From: VRUE01 sp963702705
GTDB lineage: Bacteria; Actinomycetota; Thermoleophilia; Solirubrobacterales; 70-9
NCBI GenBank assembly: GCA_963702705.1
Contig: CAVPDR010000002.1
Span: forward strand, 806,001 to 870,000
Direction: 5' to 3'
DNA length: 64,000 nucleotides
Below are positions 8,613 through 17,222 of the stretch, piece by piece. Position 1 is the stretch's first letter. Each line of letters starts with the position of its first letter. Made by a program: the position numbers and the translations under genes. The notes under the pieces are model-generated. The model saw nothing but the letters and a program-made list of their open reading frames with translations. It made no database searches and was not told the origin of the DNA.

Positions 8613-8792
8613 TCAGGAACGCGTAGCTATAACCGCAACGATGGTGACGAGGATGCCCAGCATGTTCGTCCCCCAGAGCTGGAACATCAGCGCGCGCAAT
8701 TCTCGAATGTCAGTGTGAAGTTCGGCGAAATGTCGATCGATCGAGTCGAATCGTTCGTCGAGGCGCTCGTCGGTCCACATCGTGCGATCCAT
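8613..8792 (-). CDS. small single-pass membrane protein, unknown function
   Basis: A 59-residue protein with an amphipathic N-terminal helix (DERLDERFDSIDRHFAELHTD) and a C-terminal hydrophobic segment (NMLGILVTIVAVIA). The frame extends upstream, but the ATG at 8790-8792 is favoured because the extension looks non-coding. I do not recognise a family. It is convergent with the acyl-CoA dehydrogenase, 8 bp from its stop. Confidence 0.5.
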   Translation of the reverse strand: MDRTMWTDERLDERFDSIDRHFAELHTDIRELRALMFQLWGTNMLGILVTIVAVIATRS

Positions 8793-8859
8793 AGTAGCCA
8801 CGCTAGCCGATCCATGCGCAGACAATGTGTTGCGGGGATTTAGATCCACGCGCGGAACT

Positions 8860-8891
8860 GCACGAAAGAGCGCGGAACAATTAATTCGTGC
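8860..8891. repeat. palindrome with GCACGAA arms downstream of the DUF4393 gene
   Basis: GCACGAA (8860-8866) pairs with TTCGTGC (8885-8891) just after the stop of the minus-strand DUF4393 gene. CGCGGAAC occurs directly repeated at 8851-8858 and 8871-8878. The arm and the following GTGCGGGAAC resemble the palindrome at 28293-28344. A terminator role is plausible; there is no T-run. Confidence 0.45.
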
Positions 8892-8899
8892 GGGAACCC

Positions 8900-9691
8900 C
8901 TAATCCAGCGGCAGGCAGATCGCGCAGAAGTCCTCGCCGAACGGGGTGAGGACGATGCGGCGCCGCACGGTGCGGGCGGTGCGCCCGCCCTTCTCCAGGG
9001 CATCGGTCACCTCCGTCTGAGCCTCCAGCACCTGGTAGCGGCGGGCATCGCGCAGCGCCTCACGCGAGAACCAGACCAGTCCCAGCCGGTTCAAGTTGTT
9101 GAGGTAGGCATAGACGCGGTCGGCGTGGCGGCAGCCGGCCTCCTCAGCGATCATCGTGCAGCCCTGGGCGACCAACTCCGAGGCAAACGGCAGGCCCGCT
9201 CGCACGTCGACCGAGGGCTGCTCACCTTCGCGGGCCAGGAAGCGGAGGATGCGGGCCTCGTCCGGGGCCAGAGCGTCGAGAATCCGCATGTAGGCCGGGT
9301 GCGAATCGACGTCGACGCTGACGTCGGCCGAGCGCCGCAACAGCTCCTCGCCGCGGTCGCGCAGCGCCTCCGCCGAGGAGTCCCCCGCGGGCCGCGACCG
9401 CGCCCCTTCCTCGACGCCGATCAGCTCGCGCAGATAGGCACGCAGCTCGGCGGTGGTCTCCTGGACCGCGTCCGCGGTCGACTCGCCCTGGGAAGCGGCG
9501 CGCACCACCCGCGAGGCGCCCTCGACGTAAGCGTTGGCTATCTCCGAGGCCCCTTGCCTGGCCATGTTCGCGGCGATCCTGGCCAGGCCGGGCGCGGCCA
9601 GCAGCAGCTCTTCCAGCGCCTGCTGGCCCGTCGGGCCGGACGTTCGCCGCGGCGCGCCCACCAGGTCGTCCCTGTCGTCGTCGAAGCTCAT
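8900..9691 (-). CDS. DUF4393 (Abi-alpha-like) domain protein
   Basis: The 263-residue soluble protein starts at ATG 9689-9691. The C-terminal 140 residues fit the Abi-alpha/DUF4393 pattern: HPAYMRILDALAPDEARILRFLA, an internal LNNLNRLGLV helix and the ending IVLTPFGEDFCAICLP. The N-terminal part is helical and low-complexity. Its start overlaps the DUF445 stop as ATGA, so they are co-translated. The family name comes from abortive-infection proteins, but the function here is unproven and no other defence gene is adjacent. Confidence 0.7.
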   Translation of the reverse strand: MSFDDDRDDLVGAPRRTSGPTGQQALEELLLAAPGLARIAANMARQGASEIANAYVEGASRVVRAASQGESTADAVQETTAELRAYLRELIGVEEGARSRPAGDSSAEALRDRGEELLRRSADVSVDVDSHPAYMRILDALAPDEARILRFLAREGEQPSVDVRAGLPFASELVAQGCTMIAEEAGCRHADRVYAYLNNLNRLGLVWFSREALRDARRYQVLEAQTEVTDALEKGGRTARTVRRRIVLTPFGEDFCAICLPLD

Positions 9692-10959
9692 CCGAAGATC
9701 GCCAGGTGTAGCAGTCCGGCGCCGAATCCGAGCACCGCCCCATGCAGGTAGAGCAGCCACTCGTCCTCGCGCATCGCCGTGCGCAGCATTTCCGAGAATT
9801 CGGGCGGTTCCATCGCCCGCACCCCTGTGGCGACGAACTCGCGTACTCCGTCCCTGTGCCTGGCGTTGAGTCCCTCGTCGGCGAGCGGTGTCACCGCGTA
9901 GCCGGCGGCCTCGGCAGCGAGCGAGGTGCGGATAGTCTCGTAGTCGCGACTGCCGACCGCGACGCGCACCGCCGGCCGCGCCCGGCCGAGCGCCCGGTCG
10001 ACGGCGGGGCGCAACGAGTCCTCGATCAGTTGCCGCGTGCGATCCGAGTTGGGCCCGTGCATCAGGTCCTCCGCAACGTTGGTCATCGTCACGACGTCAT
10101 CGGCGATGATGTCGGCGTAGACCTCGGCCACCTCGGGCTGGCGCTTGAGGAAGAGGCCCTGGACCTCGAACGGCCCGACCCGCCGCGGCCGCACCGGTTC
10201 GAAGATCATGCGGATTCCGAGCAGGTTGGTCGTGTAGCCGATCAGCACGCCGGCGATCGGCAGCACCCACCAGGGGGTCAGCACGTACACGGTGAGGAAG
10301 GCTGTGGGAACGCCGAGCAGCAGACCGAAGAAGAAGCCGAAGTTGACGATGAAGCGCAGCTCCTTGCGGCCGACCTCAAGAAAGATCCGGTTGGCCAGCG
10401 CCGGGTTGGCCTCGAGCCGGCGGATCACCATCAGCTTGACGTCGATCAGGTCGTCGGCGTGGGTGCCGATTTCGTCGGTGATCGTGCGCACGATCTGCGG
10501 CAGCTGCTCCTCGACGCGGGCGTGGACGGCGGCGCGCACCCGCGGCGGCAGGTCGCGCCAGAGCTGCGGCCGCTCGCGCTCCATGATCCGCTCGACCACG
10601 TCGTGGATCTCGCCGCGAGCCGTCTCGAGGATCTGCTCGGCGATCGCCTCGGGGTCAAGTTGGCGGTAGAAGTCGCCCGCCCCGCCCACCTTCGAGAGCC
10701 CTTTATCGACTGCGATCGAGCCCATCTTCGCCGCCCGCGAGGGAACGATCCCCTGCCAGCCGAGGCCGCCCTGGCCGAGCCCGGGAATCTGCTGGATGCG
10801 GCGCGGCATCACGTTGGCGAGCGGCGCCAGGCCCGGCACCCTGACCCCCGCGAACTGCACCGGGTAGAAGAGCATCCAGACGCCGCTCCAGTTGGTCACG
10901 TAGCCGATCGCCCCGGTGAAGAGCGGGATCGTGATCAGGCTGAGGGTCGTGTGGTCCAT
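9688..10959 (-). CDS. DUF445 family membrane protein
   Basis: A 423-residue protein with a membrane segment at residues 5-35 (ITIPLFTGAIGYVTNWSGVWML), a central hairpin of two segments near residues 205-250 (FGFFFGLLLGVPTAF, WWVLPIAGVLIGYTTNLLGIRM) and a C-terminal segment (YLHGAVLGFGAGLLHLAIFG). The duplicated GYxTNxxGxxM motif marks DUF445, whose biochemical role is unknown. Long amphipathic helices between the segments are probably cytoplasmic. It is the first gene of a two-gene operon with the DUF4393 gene. Confidence 0.85.
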   Translation of the reverse strand: MDHTTLSLITIPLFTGAIGYVTNWSGVWMLFYPVQFAGVRVPGLAPLANVMPRRIQQIPGLGQGGLGWQGIVPSRAAKMGSIAVDKGLSKVGGAGDFYRQLDPEAIAEQILETARGEIHDVVERIMERERPQLWRDLPPRVRAAVHARVEEQLPQIVRTITDEIGTHADDLIDVKLMVIRRLEANPALANRIFLEVGRKELRFIVNFGFFFGLLLGVPTAFLTVYVLTPWWVLPIAGVLIGYTTNLLGIRMIFEPVRPRRVGPFEVQGLFLKRQPEVAEVYADIIADDVVTMTNVAEDLMHGPNSDRTRQLIEDSLRPAVDRALGRARPAVRVAVGSRDYETIRTSLAAEAAGYAVTPLADEGLNARHRDGVREFVATGVRAMEPPEFSEMLRTAMREDEWLLYLHGAVLGFGAGLLHLAIFG

Positions 10960-10991
10960 CGCTTTAGGGGATGATGCGCGGCGAGCGCAGG

Positions 10992-12170
10992 ATGACCGTA
11001 ATCAAGGACACAGGGACGCGGGCCGTCCTGCCGCCCTTCGGGCAGGAGCACGAGGAGCTGCGCGAGACCGTTCGCCGCTTCGTGACCAGGGAGATCGCCC
11101 CCAACGTCGACGAGTGGGAGGCGGCGCGCGAATTCCCCCGCGAGCTCTACGGCCGCTGCGCCGAGCTCGGCTTCCTCGGCCTCAAGTTCCCCGAGGAGCT
11201 GGGGGGCCAGGGCGGCACCCACCTGCACGACGCGATCTGGGTCGAGGAGCTGGCCCGCAGCGGTGGCTCCGGCGGCGTCGCCGCCGGCCTCAACGCCCAC
11301 ACCTCGATCGCGATGCCGCCGATCTTCAACTTCGGCACCGGGGAGCAGAAGCAGCGCTGGCTGGTGCCGGGCATCGCCGGCGAGAAGATCGGCGCGCTGG
11401 GGATCACCGAGCCCGGTGCCGGCTCCGACGTCGCCGGCATCTCGACCTTCGCCGAGAAGGTCGACGGCGGCTATGTCGTCAACGGCGCCAAGACCTTCAT
11501 CACCAACGGCGTCCGCGCCGACTTCCTCGTCTGCGCGGTGAAGACGACGAAAGAGGGCGGCCACGGCGGCATCTCCTTCCTCGTGCTCGAGCGCGAGATG
11601 CCCGGCTACGAGGTGGCGCAGAAGCTGGAGAAGATGGGCTGGCACTCCTCCGACACGGGAGAGCTGTCCTTCACCGATGTCGAGGTGCCCGACGAGAACC
11701 TGCTCGGCGAGGAGAACGAGGGCTTCAAGCTGATCATGGCCAACTTCGCCTGGGAGCGACTGCTGATGGCGATCGGCGCCGTCGGCGCGATGCAGCGCCT
11801 GATCGAGACCACCGTCTCGTATGCCCAAGAGCGCGAAGCCTTCGGCCGCCCGATCGGCAAGTTCCAGGCGATCCGCCACCACGTCGCCGAGATGGCCACC
11901 AAGGCCGAGGCCTCCCGAGCCCTCACCTACAACGCCCTCCGCCTCTTCCACGAAGGGCAGAACTGCATCGAAGACGTAACGATGGCCAAGCTGGTGACCC
12001 AGCGCGCCGTCCTCGAGATAGCCGACCAATCTCTCCAGATCCACGGCGGCTACGGCTACATGCGCGAGTACGGCATAGAGCGCGCCGTTCGTGATGCCCG
12101 CCTAGGACCGATCGGTGGCGGGACGGATGAGGTCATGAAGGAGATCCTCGGCAAATTGATGGGGCTGTAG
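10992..12170 (+). CDS. acyl-CoA dehydrogenase (second copy, IVD-type active site)
   Basis: A 392-residue protein with ITEPGAGSDVAGIST, GAKTFITNG, REAFGRPIGKFQAIRHH and IHGGYGYMREYGIERAVRD. Glu255 (WERLLMA) matches the isovaleryl-CoA dehydrogenase catalytic Glu; the C-terminal EGT of MCAD is GGGT. It is clearly related to the dehydrogenase at 7387. ATG at 10992 is preferred over ATG 10971 because it follows GAGCGCAGG and gives the usual family N-terminus. It is divergent from DUF445. Confidence 0.93.
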   Translation: MTVIKDTGTRAVLPPFGQEHEELRETVRRFVTREIAPNVDEWEAAREFPRELYGRCAELGFLGLKFPEELGGQGGTHLHDAIWVEELARSGGSGGVAAGLNAHTSIAMPPIFNFGTGEQKQRWLVPGIAGEKIGALGITEPGAGSDVAGISTFAEKVDGGYVVNGAKTFITNGVRADFLVCAVKTTKEGGHGGISFLVLEREMPGYEVAQKLEKMGWHSSDTGELSFTDVEVPDENLLGEENEGFKLIMANFAWERLLMAIGAVGAMQRLIETTVSYAQEREAFGRPIGKFQAIRHHVAEMATKAEASRALTYNALRLFHEGQNCIEDVTMAKLVTQRAVLEIADQSLQIHGGYGYMREYGIERAVRDARLGPIGGGTDEVMKEILGKLMGL

Positions 12171-12172
12171 GG

Positions 12173-12325
12173 CTAGCTACGCGCTCGCCAGTGGGCCTCG
12201 ATCCAGGCGACGATCCTGGGCCAGAAGCGGACCAGGGCTAGGATCGCGACGATGGCGAGGATTGGAACCCAGGCGCCCCGAGAGGCTTCGCGGAAGAGGA
12301 GATGGCCACCGAGGGCGAGGGGCAT
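12173..12325 (-). CDS. possible 50-residue membrane protein overlapping the amidase 5' end
   Basis: The frame encodes a Trp-rich hydrophobic stretch (AWVPILAIVAILALVRFW) followed by a basic, Trp-containing tail (EAHWRARS), a sensible small single-span protein. It ends 2 bp after the acyl-CoA dehydrogenase stop on the other strand and its first 74 bases are antisense to the start of the amidase gene. Both overlapping genes may not be real; the amidase could start later. Confidence 0.4.
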   Translation of the reverse strand: MPLALGGHLLFREASRGAWVPILAIVAILALVRFWPRIVAWIEAHWRARS

Positions 12326-12998
12326 TGGGAGGATCGTAGGTGTCCTCCTCCTTGCGCTCGCCCTGGCAGGGTTTTCCAGGGGACAGGGTCAAGCCGTGAC
12401 ATCGTCCGTGACCGTCCCGTCCCTCCGTCCCCAGATCGTGCGCCGACTGATCCCCTTCCCGCCGAAGCGCAAACGGCAGATGGCCTCCTACTCCGAGCGC
12501 CACTACGGGGAAGACACCTGGCGGCTGACGCACCCGCGTGTGATCGTCGAGCACTGGGCCGAAGCGAGCACCGCAGCCTCGGTCTACAACACCTTCGCCC
12601 CGGACACGCCCGATCCCGAGCTGCATGAGCTGCCCAACGTCTGCGCGCACTTCGTCGTCTCCGGCTCGGGGAAGATCGACCAGCTGGTGCCGCTCTCGAT
12701 CCGCTGCCGCCACACGGTCGGGCTCAACTGGACCGCGATCGGGATCGAGCACACCGGGTTCAGCGATGCGGAAGTGCTTGGCGACCACGCCCAGATGCAT
12801 TCCTCGCTGGAGCTGACCCGCTACCTGCAGTGTCGCTTCGGAATCAAGCTGCGCAATGTGATCGGCCACAACGAGAGCCTCTCCTCCCCCTTCCATCACG
12901 AGCGGGTCGCGAGCCTGCGTAACCAGACCCACGGCGATTGGCGACACGCCTCGATGCGGACCTACCGCCGCCGCCTGCGCCACCTCGGCGGCTGTTAG
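12252..12998 (+). CDS. secreted N-acetylmuramoyl-L-alanine amidase (Amidase_2/PGRP fold)
   Basis: The N-terminus has an Arg-rich region, then GVLLLALALAGFSRGQGQA, a signal peptide or anchor. The catalytic domain at residues 75-235 contains VIVEHWAEAS, HFVVSGSGKIDQLVPL, IGIEHTGFS and NVIGHNES, where histidines act as zinc ligands in this family. It would cleave the amide between MurNAc and the stem peptide outside the membrane. The ATG at 12252 gives an unusually long 28-residue basic leader and overlaps a possible small gene on the other strand, so the true start is uncertain. Confidence 0.82.
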   Translation: MARIGTQAPREASRKRRWPPRARGIGRIVGVLLLALALAGFSRGQGQAVTSSVTVPSLRPQIVRRLIPFPPKRKRQMASYSERHYGEDTWRLTHPRVIVEHWAEASTAASVYNTFAPDTPDPELHELPNVCAHFVVSGSGKIDQLVPLSIRCRHTVGLNWTAIGIEHTGFSDAEVLGDHAQMHSSLELTRYLQCRFGIKLRNVIGHNESLSSPFHHERVASLRNQTHGDWRHASMRTYRRRLRHLGGC

Positions 12999-13810
12999 CC
13001 GACTGACCTCCTCCTCGCCGGTCCGGGCGGGCACGGCCGCCATGGCAGTGCGAAGAGGTCGTATGACTTGCCGATCGCGCTGAAGTCAAGGCCGGCCGCA
13101 GCACCGCAGTAAGCAGAGAGCTCGAGTTCGTACTCGGCCTCGAAGACCGCCTTGCCCGCCTTCACGAAGGGCTCGTAGGTGTCGCATTCTTCGTACTGGA
13201 AGCACTGCTCGACGATCGCGAAGTCGAAGCTGCCAAGCAACTGCTCCACCTGGCTGCCGTCGTTCTTCAGCGCCACCGCCATGCCGCGGGCGTGCACCTG
13301 CCTGGCCACCCAGCGGTTGAAGCGCAGCTGAGCGGCGGCGCCGATCGGGAATCCCGTCTTGTTTTCCCAGCCGGCGACGTTGTCGGGCTCGACCGCGTCG
13401 AAACCCTTGCGAGCGCAGACGTCGAAGCGGCGCTCGAGCGGCTTGGCGAAGCGGTGGAAGCGCCGCACGTCGAGCCAACGCTCGTCCGGGAAACCTTCGT
13501 AGCGGCGGCCGATCACCGCCATGGGGAACGAACCGGCATCGGGCCGGTAGCTCTCCCAGCTCCCCACGTCGAGGTAACAGATGACGTGGCGACCCTGGCC
13601 GTGCAGCTGCCGCACCGTGCGCGCCGTGGTTTCGAAGCCGTCGACGTCGTAGACACCGGCGTCGACCCCAGGGTCGACCTTGCCCTGTAGCTGCCACTGC
13701 CAGGGGGCCGTCGTCGGCGCGGGGAGCCACCGCGCGCCCGCCGGCCCACAGAGGGCCAGGGCCACGAACGCAGCGAGTGAGACGACGAGTGGAAGGCGGC
13801 GAAGCACCAA
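12995..13810 (-). CDS. secreted GH114-type endo-alpha-1,4-polygalactosaminidase family protein
   Basis: A 271-residue protein with a signal peptide (LPLVVSLAAFVALALCGPAGA). The TIM-barrel body has VICYLDVGSWESYRPD, DERWLDVRRF, GFDAVEPDNVAGWENKTG and GMAVALKND, the hallmark blocks of GH114. Members hydrolyse galactosaminogalactan-like polymers, but bacterial homologues are mostly untested. Start is TTG 13808-13810 or GTG 13805-13807; neither has a clear ribosome-binding site. The stop overlaps that of the convergent amidase. Confidence 0.82.
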   Translation of the reverse strand: MVLRRLPLVVSLAAFVALALCGPAGARWLPAPTTAPWQWQLQGKVDPGVDAGVYDVDGFETTARTVRQLHGQGRHVICYLDVGSWESYRPDAGSFPMAVIGRRYEGFPDERWLDVRRFHRFAKPLERRFDVCARKGFDAVEPDNVAGWENKTGFPIGAAAQLRFNRWVARQVHARGMAVALKNDGSQVEQLLGSFDFAIVEQCFQYEECDTYEPFVKAGKAVFEAEYELELSAYCGAAAGLDFSAIGKSYDLFALPWRPCPPGPARRRSVG

Positions 13811-13856
13811 GGGCGAGGATAGGCACCCGCCGGTCCCAGCCTCATAGGATCGAGTC

Positions 13857-14294
13857 GTGATCTACCTGCTGCGACACGGTGACGCCGAGGACGGCAATGG
13901 CGACGACGGGGCGCGCCGGCTCACCGCCAAGGGCGAAGGGCAGGCCGAGGCCGCCGGCCGCGCCTTGGCGGCGCTGGGCGTCGAGATCGAGACCTGCCTG
14001 ACCAGTCCCAAGGTGCGAGCGGCCGAGACCGCGCGACTCGCCTGCCGGGCGTTGGCGCTCGAGCCCGAGATCGCCGAGGGGCTGCGCGGCGGGCCCTTCG
14101 ACTCGCTTGGCCTCTCCGCCGGCCGCGGCAACGTTCTGCTCGTCGGCCACGAGCCCGACTTCTCCGCCGAGGTCGCCCGCCTCACCGGCGCCAACGCGAA
14201 GCTGCGCAAGGGCGGCCTGGCCATCGTCGACGGTGGCGCGCTCATCGCCTTGTTCAGGCCGAAGGACCTGGCGGCGATCGCCGCGGCGACCTGA
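13857..14294 (+). CDS. sixA: phosphohistidine phosphatase SixA (histidine phosphatase superfamily)
   Basis: A 145-residue alpha/beta protein beginning IYLLRHGDAED, with the RHG motif carrying the catalytic His7, TSPKVRAAETA as the second phosphate-binding Arg and VGHEPDFS as the second catalytic His. Length and ending match SixA-like phosphatases, which dephosphorylate phosphohistidine on phosphocarrier proteins. The start is GTG. It stands alone, divergent from the GH114 gene. Confidence 0.85.
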   Translation: MIYLLRHGDAEDGNGDDGARRLTAKGEGQAEAAGRALAALGVEIETCLTSPKVRAAETARLACRALALEPEIAEGLRGGPFDSLGLSAGRGNVLLVGHEPDFSAEVARLTGANAKLRKGGLAIVDGGALIALFRPKDLAAIAAAT

Positions 14295-14365
14295 GCCGCC
14301 GGGCTACGTCGCGGGCGTCGTCGTCGTCTCATCATCGCCGCGGAGTTACCGACCGCGGACGCACG

Positions 14366-14396
14366 AGCGGGGCCGGGATCGCTCCCGAGCCCCGCT
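14366..14396. terminator. bidirectional hairpin terminator between sixA and the PhoX-like gene
   Basis: AGCGGGGC (14366-14373) pairs with GCCCCGCT (14389-14396) and the stem continues with CGGGA/TCCCG around a TCGC loop. It lies between two convergent stop codons. No T-tract follows, as is common for high-GC actinobacterial terminators. Confidence 0.7.
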
Positions 14397-14424
14397 CTGA
14401 CTGGGTCCGAGCCAGGCCGGAGGC

Positions 14425-16047
14425 CTAGTCGTCGTGATGGTGCTGCTTGATGGAGACCTCGTAGGTGCGGTTGTCGCCGTGCTGCTGGGTGTAGAACCAG
14501 CGCCACTTGTCGCTGCCGAGGTCGGGGGTCTCGGCACCGAGAATCCCGTCCGTGCCGGTGTCCCCGTCGGAGACGTGCAGGCCGGTGATCTCGTTGTCAC
14601 CCTCGTTCGAGCCGAAGCCGCCGTTGGCGGCATCGAGCGTCGCCGATGGGTCGCGACCCTCGGCCAGCCAGCGGACGGGCTGGTTCGCCGGGTTCGAGTA
14701 GTCCCTGCCGACGTTCCAGACGTAGCCGGAGTCGAGCGCGTTGCGCTGCGCGTGCAGCGTGTCGCCGGCATCCTCGACGAAGCCGATCGCGTCACGTGAG
14801 AGGAAAGCCACGTTGTCGAGCCCGCTGTGCACTTCGTCGCAGAGGTAGAACATCGAAAGCGTGCCGGTGTTGGCGCTCGGTCCGCTCTGCGTCAACTTCA
14901 TGATCGAGCCCCAACCGCCGGCGGCACCGTTCTCGGCGCTGGTCGCGTTGGTGTCGCCGGTCTCCGCGAAGAAGAACTTCGCGAAGTGCGAGCCCGGCTG
15001 GAAGAGCCCGTTCTCGGGCCGCTTGAACGGCGTCGCTTTGGCCGCCTTGGCGAGATCATTGGCCTGGAACGGCGCGTTGCCGTCGACCGCCGTGTCGTGA
15101 ATCGTCACCCAGTGGGTTTTGAACGTTTTGCCGTAGGTGTGCAGCGCCAGCTGATCGGGGCTGTTGAGTGCTTCCTGACTGGCGAACGTGATCGGTTCGC
15201 CGCCGGCGTTCAGTACCTGGAGCACCTGCAGCTTGCCGTTTTGGAGGTCGCCCGGATGCTTGGGCACGTAGCGGTAGATGAAGCTGTTCGGGCGCTTCGC
15301 CGTCGTCCCCGGCTTGTTCGAGCCACCGAGGTCTTCGACGATCCAGATGTTGCCGTCATCGTCGTTCTGGATTCCCTCGTAGCCGCCCCGCCCGAGCGCG
15401 CCCGACACGTCGGTCACCGCCGAGGGGAAGTTCGGCGTCGCCGCGTAGGTCGGCGCACCGGTGTTCTCGGTCGTCAGCAGCAGTCGCTTCGCCCACGGGT
15501 CCCAGGTCGAGCCGTCGATCGTCGCCAGCGGTTTGCCGTTGATGTCCGTCGTTGCCAACAGGGTCACCCGATGCTCGGCGTCGGCGTCGAGGTTGATCCG
15601 GGTCAGGGCGCCGGCGCCCTCGTGTCCCTGGAAGAGAAAGTCATTGCCGTAGTCGTAACCGGGGTCCGCTCCGTCCAGCCCGTGCTTGAAGACCAGGTAG
15701 GTGTTCTTGTCCGGCTCGGTCTTGTGCGCCTCTTTCGTCGGGTTGGCGGGGATCGGCACCATCTGGGGAAAGCCGACGGAGTTGAGCACGTCGTTGTCGT
15801 AGCCGTAGAAGGAGGTCAGCGCCGAGCTGTTCTCCATCCGCGTCGAGCCCTGCGCAACCGTGGTCTGCATGAGCTCCGGCGAGAGCTTGCTGGCCGGCGC
15901 GTAGCCGTCCGACCTCGTATTCGCGCTGGGCACGTTGGTGAGACTGGGACCGCTGGGTGGCGAGGCCACCCCGGTGGCGGGAAACGCTGCGCCGAGCGAC
16001 AATGCGCCGCCGGCCAGCAGCGAGACCACCTGCTTACGTCGGATCAC
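14425..16047 (-). CDS. Tat-exported PhoX-like (DUF839) phosphatase family protein
   Basis: The 540-residue protein starts at GTG 16045-16047 behind an AAGGAG site (16054-16059). The N-terminus IRRKQVVSLLAGGALSLGAAF has twin arginines and a hydrophobic core ending near ATGVAS, consistent with Tat export. The body is a beta-propeller-like DUF839 protein: TYLVFKHGLD, GHEGAGALTRI, STWDPWAKRLLLTTENT, GGYEGIQNDDDGNIWIVED and GYVWNVGRD. PhoX enzymes are Ca/Fe phosphatases; I cannot verify all metal ligands, so exact activity is inferred. A short direct repeat (GATTTCGTGG near 16163 and 16207) lies upstream. Confidence 0.8.
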   Translation of the reverse strand: MIRRKQVVSLLAGGALSLGAAFPATGVASPPSGPSLTNVPSANTRSDGYAPASKLSPELMQTTVAQGSTRMENSSALTSFYGYDNDVLNSVGFPQMVPIPANPTKEAHKTEPDKNTYLVFKHGLDGADPGYDYGNDFLFQGHEGAGALTRINLDADAEHRVTLLATTDINGKPLATIDGSTWDPWAKRLLLTTENTGAPTYAATPNFPSAVTDVSGALGRGGYEGIQNDDDGNIWIVEDLGGSNKPGTTAKRPNSFIYRYVPKHPGDLQNGKLQVLQVLNAGGEPITFASQEALNSPDQLALHTYGKTFKTHWVTIHDTAVDGNAPFQANDLAKAAKATPFKRPENGLFQPGSHFAKFFFAETGDTNATSAENGAAGGWGSIMKLTQSGPSANTGTLSMFYLCDEVHSGLDNVAFLSRDAIGFVEDAGDTLHAQRNALDSGYVWNVGRDYSNPANQPVRWLAEGRDPSATLDAANGGFGSNEGDNEITGLHVSDGDTGTDGILGAETPDLGSDKWRWFYTQQHGDNRTYEVSIKQHHHDD

Positions 16048-16272
16048 CTGGTTCTCCTTTTCGAGTGCACCGGCCTCTCCGGCGCCTGTTGGGGCGACGC
16101 TAAGAAGGTCCATGCGGGATCGGGTTAACGACGTGCTTCCAGGCTGTGTCCATCGCGTATCGATTTCGTGGCCATCCCGTGAACGGGAGGTTTTGCGGGG
16201 CGGCTGATTTCGTGGAGGGCGTCGAGTAGTGTCTTCGCGACCGATCAATTGCAGGGAGAAACGAGGGGTTAG

Positions 16273-16794
16273 ATGGCCTACGAAATGCAGCTCCGGCAGA
16301 GTCAGGATCGCGTCAAGATCCGCAGCCCATGGGCGGCCGCGCTGCTGCCGATCATCACGCTCGGCATCTATCACCTCGTCTGGTGGTACCGGATCAACCG
16401 CGAGCTGCGCGACTACGGCCAAGGCAAGGGCTATGACCTCGGTCAGAACCCGACCAACTCCGTGCTGGCGCTCTTCCCCGGCGGGATCATCATCGTGCCG
16501 GCGCTGATCACCTACTGGCGCGGGACCAAGCGCGTGATGGGCGCCTCCAGACTCGCCGGCCAGGAGCCGCTTAACGGCTGGATCGCGATCCTGCTCTACA
16601 TCTTCATCGCCCCTGCGCTCTGGGCCTACGTTCAGGTCGAGCTCAACAAGGTCTGGCAGGCGGAGGCCGACCCGCTGGAGGGCCAGCCGGCTCCCGCCCT
16701 CTCCGACCCGATGCCGCCACCGCTGCCGCCCGAGCCGCAGGCGACCACCGAGCCCCCGGCCGCGGACCCGCCTCCGCAAGGGCCTGCAGCCTGA
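16273..16794 (+). CDS. DUF4234 membrane protein with Pro-rich tail
   Basis: A 173-residue protein with the DUF4234 pattern: IRSPWAAALLPIITLGIYHLVWWY then INRELRDYG, and a second pair of hydrophobic stretches near residues 60-80 and 100-125. The last 40 residues are proline-rich and acidic (PPPLPPEPQ). Function unknown. It starts 225 bp upstream-divergent from the PhoX-like gene. Confidence 0.8.
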   Translation: MAYEMQLRQSQDRVKIRSPWAAALLPIITLGIYHLVWWYRINRELRDYGQGKGYDLGQNPTNSVLALFPGGIIIVPALITYWRGTKRVMGASRLAGQEPLNGWIAILLYIFIAPALWAYVQVELNKVWQAEADPLEGQPAPALSDPMPPPLPPEPQATTEPPAADPPPQGPAA

Positions 16795-16801
16795 GCCGCC
16801 C

Positions 16802-17221
16802 GTGAAGCAGCGCGTCAGCCTGATCACCCTCGGGGTGAGCGACCTCGGGCGGGCGCGCCGCTTCTACGAAGCGCTGGGCTGGACGACCGGGGCCGGCCCC
16901 GAGGACGACGTCGTCTTTTTCCAGGCCGGTGAAATGATCCTCGCCCTCTGGGACCGAGCGAAGCTTGCCGAGGACAGCGCGGTCGAAGACGGCAGCGGCT
17001 GGGGCGGCGTCACCCTGGCGCTCAACCTCGGCTCACCGGCCGAGGTGGACACGGTGATCGAGGAAGCCCGCAGCGCCGGCGCGACGATCGGCCGCGAGCC
17101 CGCCGCGACCTTCTGGGGCGGCTACAGCGGCATCTTCATCGATCCCGACGGCCACCCCTGGGAGGTCGCCCACAACCCCCACTGGACGATCACCGAGGAC
17201 GGCGGCGTCCGCCTCAACTGA
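16802..17221 (+). CDS. VOC (glyoxalase/bleomycin resistance) superfamily protein
   Basis: A 139-residue protein with one VOC unit pair: SLITLGVSDLGRARRFYEALGW, then VVFFQAGEMILALWD, and the C-terminal FIDPDGHPWEVAHNP with the metal-binding Glu. GTG start 7 bp after the DUF4234 stop. Such proteins are metal-dependent dioxygenases, lyases or resistance proteins; substrate unknown. Confidence 0.85.
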   Translation: MKQRVSLITLGVSDLGRARRFYEALGWTTGAGPEDDVVFFQAGEMILALWDRAKLAEDSAVEDGSGWGGVTLALNLGSPAEVDTVIEEARSAGATIGREPAATFWGGYSGIFIDPDGHPWEVAHNPHWTITEDGGVRLN

Positions 17222-17222
17222 A

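Noticed and set aside
9610..9645. CCCGTCGGG near 9628 as another copy of the GCCGACGGG palindrome
   Set aside because: It is a short match inside the DUF4393 coding region without a second arm or ATAT centre.
16048..16272. Pho-box type regulation of the PhoX-like gene
   Set aside because: Only a 10 bp direct repeat (GATTTCGTGG) 44 bp apart is visible; it does not match known Pho-box repeats and is on the wrong side for a clear promoter.
14425..16827. An 800-residue extension of the PhoX-like gene
   Set aside because: The part beyond 16047 is antisense to DUF4234. A GTG with AAGGAG and a Tat signal at 16047 gives the expected start.
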